A program made the translations under genes and the position numbers. From the NCBI GenBank assembly GCA_951799425.1, contig OX637391.1, forward strand, positions 54,907,069 through 54,971,068: a stretch of 64,000 bases of DNA, in the 5' to 3' direction. Below are positions 11,811 to 23,760 of the stretch, in pieces; position 1 is the first letter of the stretch; the number at the start of each line of letters is the position of its first letter. Below the pieces are notes generated by a model, which worked only from the letters and a program-made list of their open reading frames with translations, had not been told where the DNA came from and made no database searches. The DNA comes from Ilex aquifolium. Lineage: Eukaryota > Streptophyta > Magnoliopsida > Aquifoliales > Aquifoliaceae.

Positions 11811-12754
11811 GGGAAAATTTCAGTCACACCCCTCCTAATTTATTATATCTTCAAGGACACCCCCTATATTATCAAAAAATTTCACTGACATCCTTTCTAC
11901 TTTATATTTAAACATCACTAACACCCCCTACCATTAAACTACAATTTTAACAAAAATAATTCATCTAAAATACCAAAAATGTCCCTACATAAATTTCAAG
12001 TAATCTTTCTACATAAAATTTTATTAAAATTAGAGTCGATTAAAATTTATTTTTCTACATATTAAAATTTGAACAAATTAAAATTCCATTGAAGCTGATT
12101 AAATTTTATTTTTTTTAACGTATTAAAATTCGAGTTTATTAAAATTTATTTTTTATGTATTAAAATTTGAGCCGATTTAAAATCTACCCGAGTTATTAGC
12201 GCCGATTAAAATTTTCTTTTGAGTCGATTAAAATTTATATTTTTTTACTTATTAAAATTTGTGTCAATTAAAATTCGATTTATTAAAATTTGAGTCAATT
12301 AAAATTTATATTTTTATGTATTAAAATTTGGACTTATTAAAATTTAAGGCGAGTTGATTAAAATTTTATTTGAGTTGATTAAAAATAATTTTTAATTGGC
12401 TCAAATAGAATTTTAATTAGCCCAAATTTTAATACGTAAAAAATATAATTTTTAATCAGCTCAAATTTTAATATGTAAAAAAAATAAATTTTAATTAGCT
12501 TGAATCGAATTTTAATCAGTCTGAATTTTAATACGTAAAAAAAATTAGAAAATAGAGGGGGTCTCATTGAAGATATGTTTATCTAGAGGGGGTGTAGATG
12601 AAGTTTGTCCTCAAATATATCATGGGTAATTTAGTAAAATTGCATTTTAGGTAATATTTTTAATCTGACAGGAGGTGTCAGTAAAAATTCAGAAAATAGA
12701 AGGAGTGTCTTTAATGATATGATAAACTAGAGGGGGTGTGGTTGAAATTTTCTC
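11811..12754. mobile_element. 944-bp non-autonomous Mutator-like element with inverted minisatellite core
   Basis: A perfect 9-bp duplication TAAAATTTA flanks it (11802-11810 and 12755-12763). The ends are GGGAAAATTTC and GAAATTTTCTC, and the similarity of the arms extends for about 90 bp with repeated CACCCCCT-type motifs. The core is a degenerate array of ATTAAAATTTGAG-like units that reverses orientation near 12390, so most of the element could fold on itself. No transposase is present. Confidence 0.82.
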
Positions 12755-12763
12755 TAAAATTTA

Positions 12764-13911
12764 AGTGTAAGTGGTTGTAGTTATCCTATGCTTAAAAAAA
12801 AATTAACACTTAAAATAAATGTATTTGACACTTAATTTAAACTCTCCTTATTTAATTCTAAAAGTTAAAAGCGCTCAGCAAAATATTTTTAATAATATTT
12901 AAAATATGACAATTATACTCCAAAATATTTTATAATTCTATTAAAATTTTAATTAATCTTCTCTCTAAAATATCTAACATATCTATCCTCTTAGCCCATC
13001 ATTTTCTTCAGCCACTGACAGATAAATTTCTTCCTTGTCGTCTTCTTTTTTTTTACCTTCCCATGTTTTGTCCTATAAAAAAAATACATATTTAATTACA
13101 CACACATGCACTACACACAGACACATGCACTATACACACACACATAATTAGACATACACATGCACACATACACACGCGTTGCACACACACGTTGTGCACA
13201 CACACGTGCCTTTTATTGTTATTTTTTTCAATATTTTTTTATTATTTATTAGTTATTATTATTTTTTATTAAATGTTATTATTCAGTTATTGTATTATTC
13301 AATTTGTTTTTGTTTAGTTATTGTGATTGTTCACTTATTACTATTCTATTAAATTAATTTTATTATCATGTTTATTAAATCTAGACTATAATATGATAAT
13401 AGTGATTATGATTAATGTTATAAATTAAACTGATTTGATATATCGTAATTTTTTATTAGATAAAAATATATTTTATAAAATTTTCAAATTAAAGAGTGGA
13501 AGGATAAAATTAAAATTAATTTTTTTTCTAGACGTCAGTTATGTTTAGTTATCAAACAGTTTAGTTAAATTCAGTAATTAAATTTCAATGGCTATCAAAT
13601 AATCCACGAATTTAGACTTCAGTTTTCTGTTTTCAGACTTTAGCTTTCAATTTTCAGTTTTATCAAACACCACCATAGTAATGATATTAAGATCTAAAAA
13701 AATAACCTTCGTGATTAGCTAAATTACAAATTAGTAATCCTATCATAGTTTCAACATTATAATGCATATCTCATCAGGTTTTGTCCACAAGAGGTATTAG
13801 CAAAATACTTATACTGCCACTTTTGTCATTAATAAGAGCCTTTGCACACAGCATGCTTGTGAGTATCTCATTTAGAGGAAGAGTTAGTTATGGAGGATAT
13901 ATAAAAATATA
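12764..13911. repeat. Spacer upstream of B1, duplicated near 38.2-39.6 kb
   Basis: AT-rich, no gene. A CA-rich tract with many CACACA and TGCACA motifs lies at about 13097-13210 and recurs at about 38884-39022. The text on both sides is alignable with the segment beyond B2. Confidence 0.7.
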
Positions 13912-14306
13912 GGGTAAAATATGTTTTTAGTCCCCAAAGTATGCATTTAATTATATATTTGGTCTCCAATCTTTCAATTATGTCTAATCAATCTCTAAGG
14001 TTTCTAATTTGCATCTAAGTAGTTCAATTTCAAATATCCGTCAAAAAATTGTGACGGTTCTGGTCACGCATTAATCACGTGGTTCCTAATTTTATTTTTA
14101 TTTAATCCTTAAAGTTCATAATTTGTGTCTATTTAGTCCCAAGTGATTGCCTCGTGATAAGAGGCGTTAGCTATTTTTTGATGGAGGTTTGGGATTGAAT
14201 CACATTGATACAAATTAAGAATCTTTGGGACTAAAAAGACAATTGAAATATTAGAGACCAAAAAGACACTACACGCTTATTTAGAGGCTACAAATATATT
14301 TTACCC
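13912..14306. mobile_element. 395-bp Mutator-like MITE
   Basis: The ends are GGGTAAAATATGTTTTTAG and, in reverse, GGGTAAAATATATTTGTAG. The flanks are AAAAATATA and TAAAATATA, a 9-bp duplication with one mismatch. A partly deleted copy lies in the duplicated spacer at about 39610-39967, so insertion preceded the segmental duplication. No coding capacity. Confidence 0.7.
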
Positions 14307-14393
14307 TAAAATATAAAAATGTAGAAAGACTAATAACGATGACAAGTTATGAATAATTATGGGTGCTCGACAAGTAATATTGCTATTTGATAA

Positions 14394-14574
14394 GAAAAAT
14401 GTTATTTGGACCTAATTTGAGGATCTAATCTAGGAACCTAATGATGTACAATCATTGGATTGGTTATAGGTTCCATCTAACATTGAAACTCACAACTAAT
14501 CCAATTGTTACATTGAAATCACATCATTAAATCCCTAGATTAGATCCCTAAATAAGATCCCTATCGCATTGCTC
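14394..14574. mobile_element. 181-bp Mutator-type MITE, second copy
   Basis: Same family and same length as the element at 11526. The flanks ATTTGATAA (14385-14393) and ATTTCATAA (14575-14583) form a 9-bp duplication with one mismatch. The paralogous spacer has the single empty site ATTTCATAA at 40042-40050, so it inserted after the duplication. Confidence 0.85.
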
Positions 14575-15545
14575 ATTTCATAATGCAGACCCCAAAACCC
14601 TAGTCGTCCTTAACTAGTTGTATAGAATCTTATTTCTCCAAAACACCTAGTTTGGATTAAGACAAACTCAAGCAACAATTAAGACGCATCCAACCCAACG
14701 ACCAAATATTCTTAAATCACACCTTCTACCAAATTTGTTCGTCAAGTTTATTATTTTATGTATTTTTTACTTTTTATATTGTATGTTTTTTTCTTTTTAT
14801 GTTGAATGATAATACATGAATCAATAGAAAATCTACCAATACAAATCTCTTTCATAGTCTTGTTCTGAAGAAGTACCTCCTGAAATGCCAATCAAATTAG
14901 AAGGGGTGCAGAGTTATTTTAAAAGCTATGTAGGCCCCATTTGTAATTTAACTTGACTAAAAGAGGCGTGACTTCTTTTTCCATCATTTTTTTTGTAAAT
15001 ACTATTTTTGGATCTAGTGCTTCTCTTTTTTTTTTCTTTTTGTTATATGATGTTCAAGTTTGTGTCGATTATTTTATCGAGCTCGGATACTAATCATCGT
15101 AGTTCAAGCGAGTTTAGAACATGTCCCCTTATAAACAAGAATAACTGACCCTTAATAAATATAAAAAGTGTTAAACCTAAAATCTTGAATCTAGTGTTTA
15201 TTAATCATTACAAGACAAAAGCTTTACCCGTCTCTGTAGGAGATTGATTTATTGGTGGTCCCTAATATTATTCTAATAAAGATATCAATTTCATATCACA
15301 TTTTCTTATGGAAATTATGATGGTCGTCTAGAAAAATGACAACCATAACAACTGCGGTCAGAATGAGTAATAGACGTGATATAATTAATAATCTATGTTA
15401 CGACAAAAAATATTACGTCATGCATGAAGTTTTATATATTAAATTAATGTATCGTGTCTGAATTGTTAGTATTTTTTTATCAAGAAAATTTGAAGTTATA
15501 TGCCCAAAATATTTGACTGAGGGGCAGACAATGTCCTATCAACCA

Positions 15546-16654
15546 TAGTGGTGCAATTCGGGCGGGTTGGACAGTCAACTCTAGTCCAACCCTAGGTATA
15601 TAATTTTCAACTCTAACCCTAATCCTAACCCTACTTCGAGTTGATAAACTCAACCATGCACTGCCCGAGTTAAATTCGGGCTGATTTTGGGTCTCACACA
15701 CACACACACATATATATATACACACATGCATATTTGCCTGTTGTTACCTCAACTATATTAACACAGAAGTTAAGGAAAGTAGGTAGAGCTTTGCCTCCTA
15801 CATAAGCGTCTGCTTTAATATTTAGATGGTTGAATCTAACTTCAATTTCAGGCAAATCAATTCCAACTCTGAGAAATTCCACGGAAGAACACAAACTCAT
15901 TATTGACAAACCCAAAATAAAAAAGCATTTATAAACCAAAAATAGTTAAGATACAAAATTGAAAGGAAAAGATTAGAAGAAATCTAACCTGTCAATTCGA
16001 TCCCTGAAATTTAACAAGAACTGCTCATTATCTTCTTCTGCTACTTTAATCAGCCTCTCAATCAAAACCTTTCTTTGTTCAAACCCAAGATTCTCTACAT
16101 CAACCTCATTGGTCACACCAGTTGATCCATGCAACAGACCTTTCTTCAATCGTTTGAAAGTGGGAAGCTTTTCAAGGGAAGCCCATTTAAGAGTATTTGA
16201 GAGAGAGAGGCGAAGACGAAGGAAGATGATCTGAGAGTGAGAGTGAGACCGAGAGACCGAGAGAGACTGAGAGACCGAGAGATAGGTCTGATCTGAGGGT
16301 GAGACTGAGAGATCGAGAGACCGAGAGAGACTGAGAGTGAGAGATAGGTGAGGGTGAGACTGTGAGAGTGAGAGACCGAGAGAGACTGAGAGTGAGTGAG
16401 GGTTATGGGAGGCGCAGACTGAGTTGAGAATCAGAGTAACCCTAGTATAAATTATAAAATTATATTTATATAATAGTAATTCGGGTTGAACCCGTGAATC
16501 CGAGGGGTCAACCCGAGGCCCGCCCAAATTAAATTCGGGTTGAGATTTTTTGACCCAAGCCCAACCCAAGTATTAAAAACCTTTGCCAAAGCCCTAATTT
16601 TTTCGGGTTGAGCTCGGGTTGAAATCGGGTTGCCCAACCCAAGTTGCACTCCTA
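15546..16654 (-). mobile_element. 1109-bp hAT-like element carrying a captured ABCG/PDR fragment
   Basis: A perfect 8-bp duplication ATCAACCA (15538-15545 and 16655-16662) flanks it. The left end TAGTGGTGCAATTCGGGC mirrors the right end, which reads TAGGAGTGCAACTTGGG in reverse. The paralogous spacer at 41236 has the uninterrupted empty site CTATCAACCACCTAAC. It holds no transposase; the cargo is two exons of a transporter gene, plus CA/TA and GAGA low-complexity tracts. Confidence 0.87.
15748..16199 (-). pseudogene. Captured N-terminal exons of a PDR-type ABCG transporter
   Basis: On the minus strand the first exon (about 15988-16199) encodes LKWASLEKLPTFKRLKKG, then DVENLGFEQRKVLIERL and AEEDNEQFLLNFRDRIDR. 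A roughly 120-bp intron (donor GTTAGA, acceptor TTTCTCAG) leads to a second exon (about 15748-15867) with VGIDLPEIEVRFNHLNIKAD and ALPTFLNFCVNIVE, ending at a GTAACA donor. This is the conserved N-terminal region of plant pleiotropic-drug-resistance ABCG transporters, and the splice phase restores the family order exactly. Both nucleotide-binding domains and all membrane segments are missing. The junctions are preserved, so genomic DNA, not a spliced copy, was captured. Function is unlikely beyond small-RNA effects on the donor gene. Confidence 0.85.
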
Positions 16655-18879
16655 ATCAACCACCTAACACTGTAAAACACTTTGCATTTTGTCTTGCTCT
16701 AGCTCTCTACATTTTTCATTATAGAAATCCTATGTACATAAAATTTGGAGCTAATCTCACTTTGTATTGGATATTTCGGTTTTTAATTTGTATCTTTAAA
16801 TATTAAAAATTTTAATTTACACTTTTAATGTTACTACTTGATGCACACGTGCATTGATGCACACGTGCATTGATGCACACATCCTTGAGACACCAACATT
16901 CAAAAAATTCATACAAAACCCTTTTTAATAAGTTTCTTTTTCTTGGCTAGGGGTTTAGCACATGGAGAAAATCTTGCAAATTTGAGAAGATATGTTTATT
17001 ATTGTCTCTCTAAATTTGAGACTAATATCATTGCAAAATATGACTACATCTCAATCAAAACCCCCATAGAAGACCTTTTGGTTCCAATGATTGGGTAATT
17101 GAGCTTCCTTGCTTCCAATTTGTCCAAGAGAAATGACTTTATTACCATGGAAGAATATCTATATATCATAGACCCAATTCAAATAACTCGGTCCCTACAA
17201 ACAAACAAAAAAAAATAGAGAAATAAAAATAGTCGAGTAAAATGACAAAAGATTCAAGAAAATTGCAGCAAATTCCAATTTGGAACTTAAAAAAATCTGA
17301 GTTTCAACAATAAAATAAATCATGATAGTTTCAACTTTGTTGCATAGTCAACCATGCACATAGAAACATGACTATAACCAATTGACATGAAAAAAAGGAA
17401 ATAAATGAGAATGAAAAAATAATAAAATCTAGAATATCAATATGTAGCAAGGAAACTGAAGAGATAATTATGAAATATGAATGAACGAAAAGAACAAAGA
17501 AAAACAAGGATAAGAAATGAACTGAGAACAACAAAGGAAAGAAACGGAAAAAGGAGGGGGGCCTCTCTCTGTTTTTTTTTTAATTAGAAAGATGAGGTTG
17601 AACAATTTTGTCAATTGCCATTACTTGAGGGACTATGATCAACAGTTTTTTGTCACAATGACATTAGCTCGCCTACACATATATCAAGTGACAATAAGAA
17701 ATAAAAAAAGTTAAAGTGTTCCTTTCTTTTGAAATTAAAAAAGAATAAGATAAGAACACGCTAAAAGCAAAAATATAGTCATTATCACCAACACTCCCAC
17801 AGCTCTTCACAAATTATCCTTCTACAACCTTAGAATCAATATGTAAAAATGAAACATGGACAATGATAATAGATCGGTGTTAAAAAAAATCAGACTATTA
17901 AATAGGCAAACAAATTTAGATAATGACTAAAATATGGTATATAACTGAAGAAAGTAGCTAAGGCAAAATTGCATATTTACTGGCCCCTTTCTAAACTCCC
18001 ATGTAGTCAATTTATTTGATGTACAATTTGAGGAATAGCTCTTTTATAACACAATGACATGAAGCCAACCAAGCAACTCAAATCAATATTAAGATTACAA
18101 GAAGATTTTCACATCAATGCAAACAACTGAATTCAATTATTACTAATTGAAACTTCATCAAATCAACCTGAGTCAATACTCAAATATCCAAACCAAATCG
18201 AGAATTAGCCCCAGTTTAAGAAGCTTTAAATTCTCGGTGCACTCATCATTCTAATAAATCTGGTTACTAACTTCAAGAACAAACCTCTCAATGTGGTTCT
18301 TTTCTATTTATAGTACACCAATTAAAAATTTTCTAGGTGTACTTCAGGTTTAGTTTTTTTTTTTTTTTTAAATGGTTAATTCAGGTTTCATTCAAGAATA
18401 ATTTTTACAACTGCATAGATCAATATTCGTTATTTGTTCCTCCAATATTTCACAACTTTGTCCTCAAATGAAAGCTACAAAATAGCATAATAAAAAGTAC
18501 CTTGCAAACTAAACCAAATTAAGCCTTATCCCTCAAAACCCATCAAACCCTCCAAATCTGGATAAACATAAAAATTGATAAACTGAATTTATAACTCCAA
18601 CCATCAATCTACTTCTTTTCCATTCGACCAAATATATAACACAGAAAATATTTAGAAAAAACCACTCAATTCATTGACATTTTTTTTTGATTGTTTCAAC
18701 TTTGGAGCATCTGATTTTGCATATTCTGCTTATTCTATGGTAAATCTATAGTCTCTTATCCTTATCATATGCTATTTATATTTTAAATAATTTCAAAATT
18801 GTATGAATTTTATGATAATTAACTTATTATCTTTTATTTTTAGTAAATTATTATCTTCGGTTAATAATTTATAAAAAAT
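16655..18879. other. Intergenic DNA; small 16-bp tandem repeat
   Basis: The first 200 bp align with 42125-42236, the end of the duplicated spacer. At about 16838-16884 the unit GATGCACACGTGCATT occurs nearly three times. The rest is AT-rich, and I see no gene, RNA or clear element. Confidence 0.55.
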
Positions 18880-20159
18880 AAATTATTAACGATCTGTATT
18901 TTAGTGTATTTATCTGACGATCTGTGTTTTAGTGTACATGTCTGACGATCATTGCGTACCTGTTAAGTTCAAAATTATTCCTGGTGGGGGGGGGGGGGGG
19001 GGGATTTTTCCCCTTAAATGAATTAATTACAGCATATCCAAAATTTGAAAGATTTTAAAAAAGATGCTAGATTGGATTTTTGAATTCGTAGGAAACCTTT
19101 GAATTCAAAAAAGGAAACCTCTTTACTGCCTTGGATAGTGTCTTTCTTCCTTAAAACTCTCAGTTGGCGTTGATCATGGAAGAGAAGAAGTCTTGCTTCA
19201 GTAGGAAGGAAATCCGCGTATATTGTTTGTCGTACAGATACACAAAATTAAATTATCATAGGTACAAAAACTAAAAATTAAATATTATATTTCATTCATA
19301 AAGGGGAGATTACATATGTGGTTCATTTGTTTTATATTTAACCAAAAAAAAAAAAGAAAAAAAATTATTTTTTGAGGTCCTTCAACTTTGCCTCAAGCTT
19401 CTTCACTTTCTTCTTCTCCTTTGCACCTTTTTTTTTTTTTTTTTTTGAAGGACTTCGCCATTTTATTTCACTCTTCTTTTTCTTTGTTAGACATGTAGAG
19501 TTCGGATTTCAAATGGTTGATATCAACTTGCATGCGATTTTGTTTTGTGTGGGCGTCATCCAGAAAACCTGAAAACATTTTTATGTTGGGGAAATTGCAC
19601 CAATAGTCCCTGAGGTTTGCCACTTGTTGTACTTTCGTCCATAAAGTTCTAATTTCATCCTCTATGTTAACACATTGACTCACTTTGGTCCTTACCCCTA
19701 ATAGCCGTCCAAATAATAGATGAAAAATGTCATGTGCCTCGCACATGGGAATGTTAATGGGTGTTTTTGTCATTGTGCATTCAAAATATAGGGCAAAAAT
19801 GAAAACTCAAAATAAGTCTAGCGGACAAAAAACCACCATTACTTGCCACACTCCTTCTTCTCCACACTGCCGGTAAACCCCTGATTATGGCAATCACACA
19901 CCTTCCCCCACTTGAGCTGTAGCCCCAATTCTCTCTCTGCACACTCTTTTCTCTCGCTCTCTCTCAATCAGCAACCTCTCTCTCTCTCTAACTCTTCTCT
20001 TCTATGGCTCACCCCAACAACGGCAACCCACCGGCGACGACCACTTAACCCAGTTAATCTGTCTATCATTTTCTCTCTCTATATCTCATCTCTCCTTCTT
20101 CACACACACAAACACTCGACACAGGCGCACAAACCACACAAACACGCACACAGACCACA

Positions 20160-20196
<37 letters not shown>

Positions 20197-22100
20197 CACA
20201 CAACCCAGCATAAATAGAGTAACAAAGATCTCGCTTCAACTCCACCTCCACTCACAAGCTAACCCAGAAAACCCACCTCCACCACAACAAATCTGCCCCC
20301 CCCCCCCCCCACTACCACCACCACACTAGATCCATTAATTCTCATGTCCCCAACAAAATTTTAGAAAACAAGACAGTTCAAGAGGGAGATCTATAGAGAA
20401 ATTTACAATCAAAATTCAATTGAGCAATATCCAATTCATACCAAATTCTTCATCAATTCAAAACCTTTATTGCCACCACAGCAGCTATCGATCTTCTCCA
20501 CACCCTCTCCGGCAAAGAATACATCACTCCTTTGCATCTCTCTCTCTCTCTGCGTTCTGTTGTGTTTGTGTTAGAGTTTAGATGTGTTGGGTTTGAGGGG
20601 TGGAGATGCAGTAATGATGTGGGTGTGTATTTGTGATTTTCTGTTGTGTTTATGCTAGGGTTCAAATGTGTTGGGTTTGAGAGTGGAGAGAGAGAGAGAA
20701 AGAGAATGATGTCTACGTTTTTTGAGGGAGATAAAGGAGAAAAAAAGAAGAAGAAGAAAGTGGGTGTTTGAGTTCATGTTTAATATATACATATAATGGA
20801 TAATTGTGTTTGGATGCATAAATAGTAGTAAAATACCAAAAATATCCCTCAAAAGTCCCATGTGCGAGGCACGTGACATTTTCCGTCTATTATTTGGACA
20901 ATCGTTAGGGGTAAGAACTAAAGTGAGTCAATGTGTTAACATGGAGGACGAAATTGATGAAATTATAATTTTATGGACGAAAGTGCAATAAGTGGTAAAT
21001 CTCAGGGACCATTGATGCAATTTACTCTTTTATGTTTGTTTGTGTTATTTGTTGTCTTGATTGTTATATTTTTTTCTGTGTTTTTTTTCTGAATTTTGAA
21101 TACGCTATTTATAAAGGTATTTTTCATGAGGTAGATGAAGTGGTTTAAATGTATATTTATTATAGTGTTAATTTCGTAGTTAATCGAAGAGACACTTGTC
21201 CAGATGTCTGATCTCAATGTATCTATTGTAGAGATACATTGAGTGCAACCGTTATTAGTAAATATAACTTAATGTACCTTCAAACTTCCAGTTAATGAGT
21301 ACGTTAGTCAAGAACATACCATTTTTTTTAGAGCAATGCTACGTACATAAAAAATATGCACCAAAACTTGCACCAAATCACTTGCAGCCATTATATCAGT
21401 GAGTCTCATCAGTGATCCAAATATTGCAGTTGATTTGGTGTAAGTTTTGATGCACACAGAATTATACTTTTATTAGTGTACTTGTTTGACGATCTGTGTT
21501 TTTGAGAAAAAAAAGTACATTATGATGGCATAGATTTTTAGAATAGGTACCTTATTTACGTGATGTCTTTGTTATTATTTCTTACATTCTTAAAGGGTGT
21601 TTGTTAAGACTATTGTTTTGACTTTTTAGCAGAAACGTAATTCAAAAAGAATTTGGTGAGTGAATTTTTTAAAAATCTTATTGGGCTTAAGAACAGGACC
21701 ACAAAAAAAAAAAAAAAAAAAACTCTAAAAAAAATTAGATGAGAAAACCATGCAATAAAGTTGCATTGTCAGATGGATCATCTAAGGAATGGGACAATGA
21801 GAAAGCAACTCCCTTTAAGAGCAAACTTATTAAATTACCAATTGGGAAAGCAACATCAAGACAAAAACAACAAAACAACCCAGACTTCAGCAAATGAGAG
21901 GTCATCCACTCCCCATCCCCACCACTTGTTTGTTAGATTATAGGAACTTGAAAAGGTGGAACTGGGCTGACTCACTGCTCCACAAAGGGCATGATCGACT
22001 TTCGTGGTACTAACATTAGAAACATAAACATCGATCGACTTCACTTTACCATTGAAAAGATACAACAATGATTGAAACACCTCGAATTTGCACTCAGATA
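18880..22100. repeat. Spacer downstream of A2, duplicate of 5.04-6.82 kb
   Basis: This aligns with the sequence downstream of A1, with small indels and an interrupting 1440-bp Mutator-like element at 19588-21027. A run of about 18 G lies near 18986. No gene is conserved between the copies. Confidence 0.78.
19588..21027. mobile_element. 1440-bp non-autonomous Mutator-like element with long TIRs
   Basis: A perfect 9-bp duplication TTTTATGTT flanks it (19579-19587 and 21028-21036). The terminal inverted repeats extend about 170 bp: the left end starts GGGGAAATTGCACCAATAG and the right end in reverse starts GAGTAAATTGCATCAATGG, and both arms share GTTAACACATTGACTCACTTT and the GTGCCTCGCACATGGGA block. 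The interior has CT-rich and (CA)n tracts (20163-20193) and a C run at 20287. No transposase is found and I could not identify captured exons. The paralogous empty site is at 5724-5732. Confidence 0.9.
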
Positions 22101-23760
22101 CTAGCTATGAGTTGCTCCTCTACCATTCATCAATCTTATATCCTCAATCAGACGGTCCAAGTTACAGTATGAGGACCCACCTTCACTCACAGCCCTTTTC
22201 GCCAACTTTGACATTTCATCTGCTGATTTCTTGAACTCATCCCACCTCACCTCCATCAGATCATTGATCATCTTCTCAACTATGACTCTGTCACAAGTGT
22301 CTTTCATGTCCACCCCAAGATTCCAAACCTCCCCCACAAACCTACTATTCACCTGCTGGTCAGCGAAGTATGGCCAGCAGATCATTGGCACACCCTCCAA
22401 TATACTTTCCAAAGTAGAGTTCCAACCAGTATGAGTCAAGAAACCACCAATGGATGGGTGGGCCAGGACTTCCTCTTGTGGGGCCCAACCCACCATGTAC
22501 CCCCTCTCCTTCGTACCCTCCTCCAGCTCAGCCGGAATATGATGTTCTCCATCTTTTCCGGCAACGGAGTCTGGCCGCATGACCCACAAGAATCGCTTCC
22601 CACTATTCACCAAACCGTGCCAGAACTCCAAGAGCTGGTCTCTTGTCACCACCGCTACGCTTCCGAAGCTCACATAGAGCACAGATTTCATGGGCTGCTC
22701 GTCAAGCCACCTAATGCAGCTCCTATCTTCCTCCCACAAACTGTTCGAAGAGGTCGATGAGGAAGTTGTTTTTCTGGCGAGGCTGGTCTTCAGTTGAGCA
22801 TGGAGTGGCCCGATGGTGTAGAGTTTTGGACAAACAGAACGGATGTGAGAGAGAATTGATCCTTCAAGGTCTTCAAACGTGTTGAGTATGAGAGCTTGGG
22901 CTCGAGGGGTTCGCCTGGTTTCAGTAAGAACCATCTTGAAGTCATCGGATTCGAAGTCGCTGACGCGGCAAAAGCTCGGTAGATCACGTCGCCGGAGAAA
23001 GCCTTCCATGCCCTTCACATTCGCTATTCCTTCATCCATATTGTCTCCTACAATTTGTTTACAGTAAAAGTATTTACATTCTCCGGGAATCAAATACTCA
23101 ACATATAAAGTGCTTGCGTAAATGCCTCAATTAATTTGTCAACACAAAAAAAATTTACGCGAGACATCGGAAGATTAGAAAGCAAATTAGCAAACTAATA
23201 GACAACCGACCACCCCCACCCCTTTTTTAACCAGCAAAAAAAAAAATAGACAACCGACCATTGAAAGGAAGCTCGCCGGCTTCAATGAGTTCGGGGATGC
23301 AAAAATAAGCCCAAAACGAGCAAGCGCTCACCGTACGGAAAAATATGACTGGAATACCAATCTTTTCACCAACTTCAATTGCTAGACTCAGAATACCGTC
23401 GGCTATAATGCACGTCACTGGCCGGCAGGCGTCGCTACTCAGACGATGTGAAACTATCAAATCTATGAGAAATGGTTTCGCTATGGCTTTCAGAGATTCA
23501 TACATCTGTATTAGCCCATCAGGGGTGTGTAAACTTCCTTCATAAAGGTCCTCTGGAAGGGTTTGGAAACTGAATCCGGGATAGTGATTGAACCGGGGTT
23601 GGACATTGGTGTGAGTTAGGAGGCGGCCATGGATAGAAGCAGATACAAGGTAAGTGACATGGATGCCAGAAAGGGAGAGAAGCTCAGCAAGCTTGAGCAT
23701 GGAGTTTACGTGGCCCTGTAGTGGGAAGGGGAAGATGATAACGTGAGGTTGATCCATCAA
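22101..23760 (-). CDS. UGT-A2: UGT709-like UDP-glucosyltransferase, intact
   Basis: Exons 23259-23760 and 22101-23047 with a 211-bp phase-1 intron (donor GTCGGT, acceptor TTGTAG) give 482 residues. Compared with A1 it lacks four residues after MMDQP and has a different C-terminal tail (NGRGATHS in place of NGKRSNS); otherwise it is nearly identical. The catalytic His is in FPFPLQGHVNSM, Asp is in CIIADG, and the complete PSPG box runs from WAPQEEVLAHPSIGG to PYFADQ. All key residues for UDP-glucose transfer are present. It is expected to be a functional paralogue of A1; the acceptor is unknown. The intron is longer than in A1 because of a small A/T-rich insertion near 23225. The acceptor of exon 2 could also be reached from the orphan exon 1 of A3 lying upstream. 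Confidence 0.92.

Noticed and set aside
19912-20217. 101-codon frame with His/Thr repeats
   Set aside because: Product of CT and (CA)n microsatellites inside a Mutator-like element.
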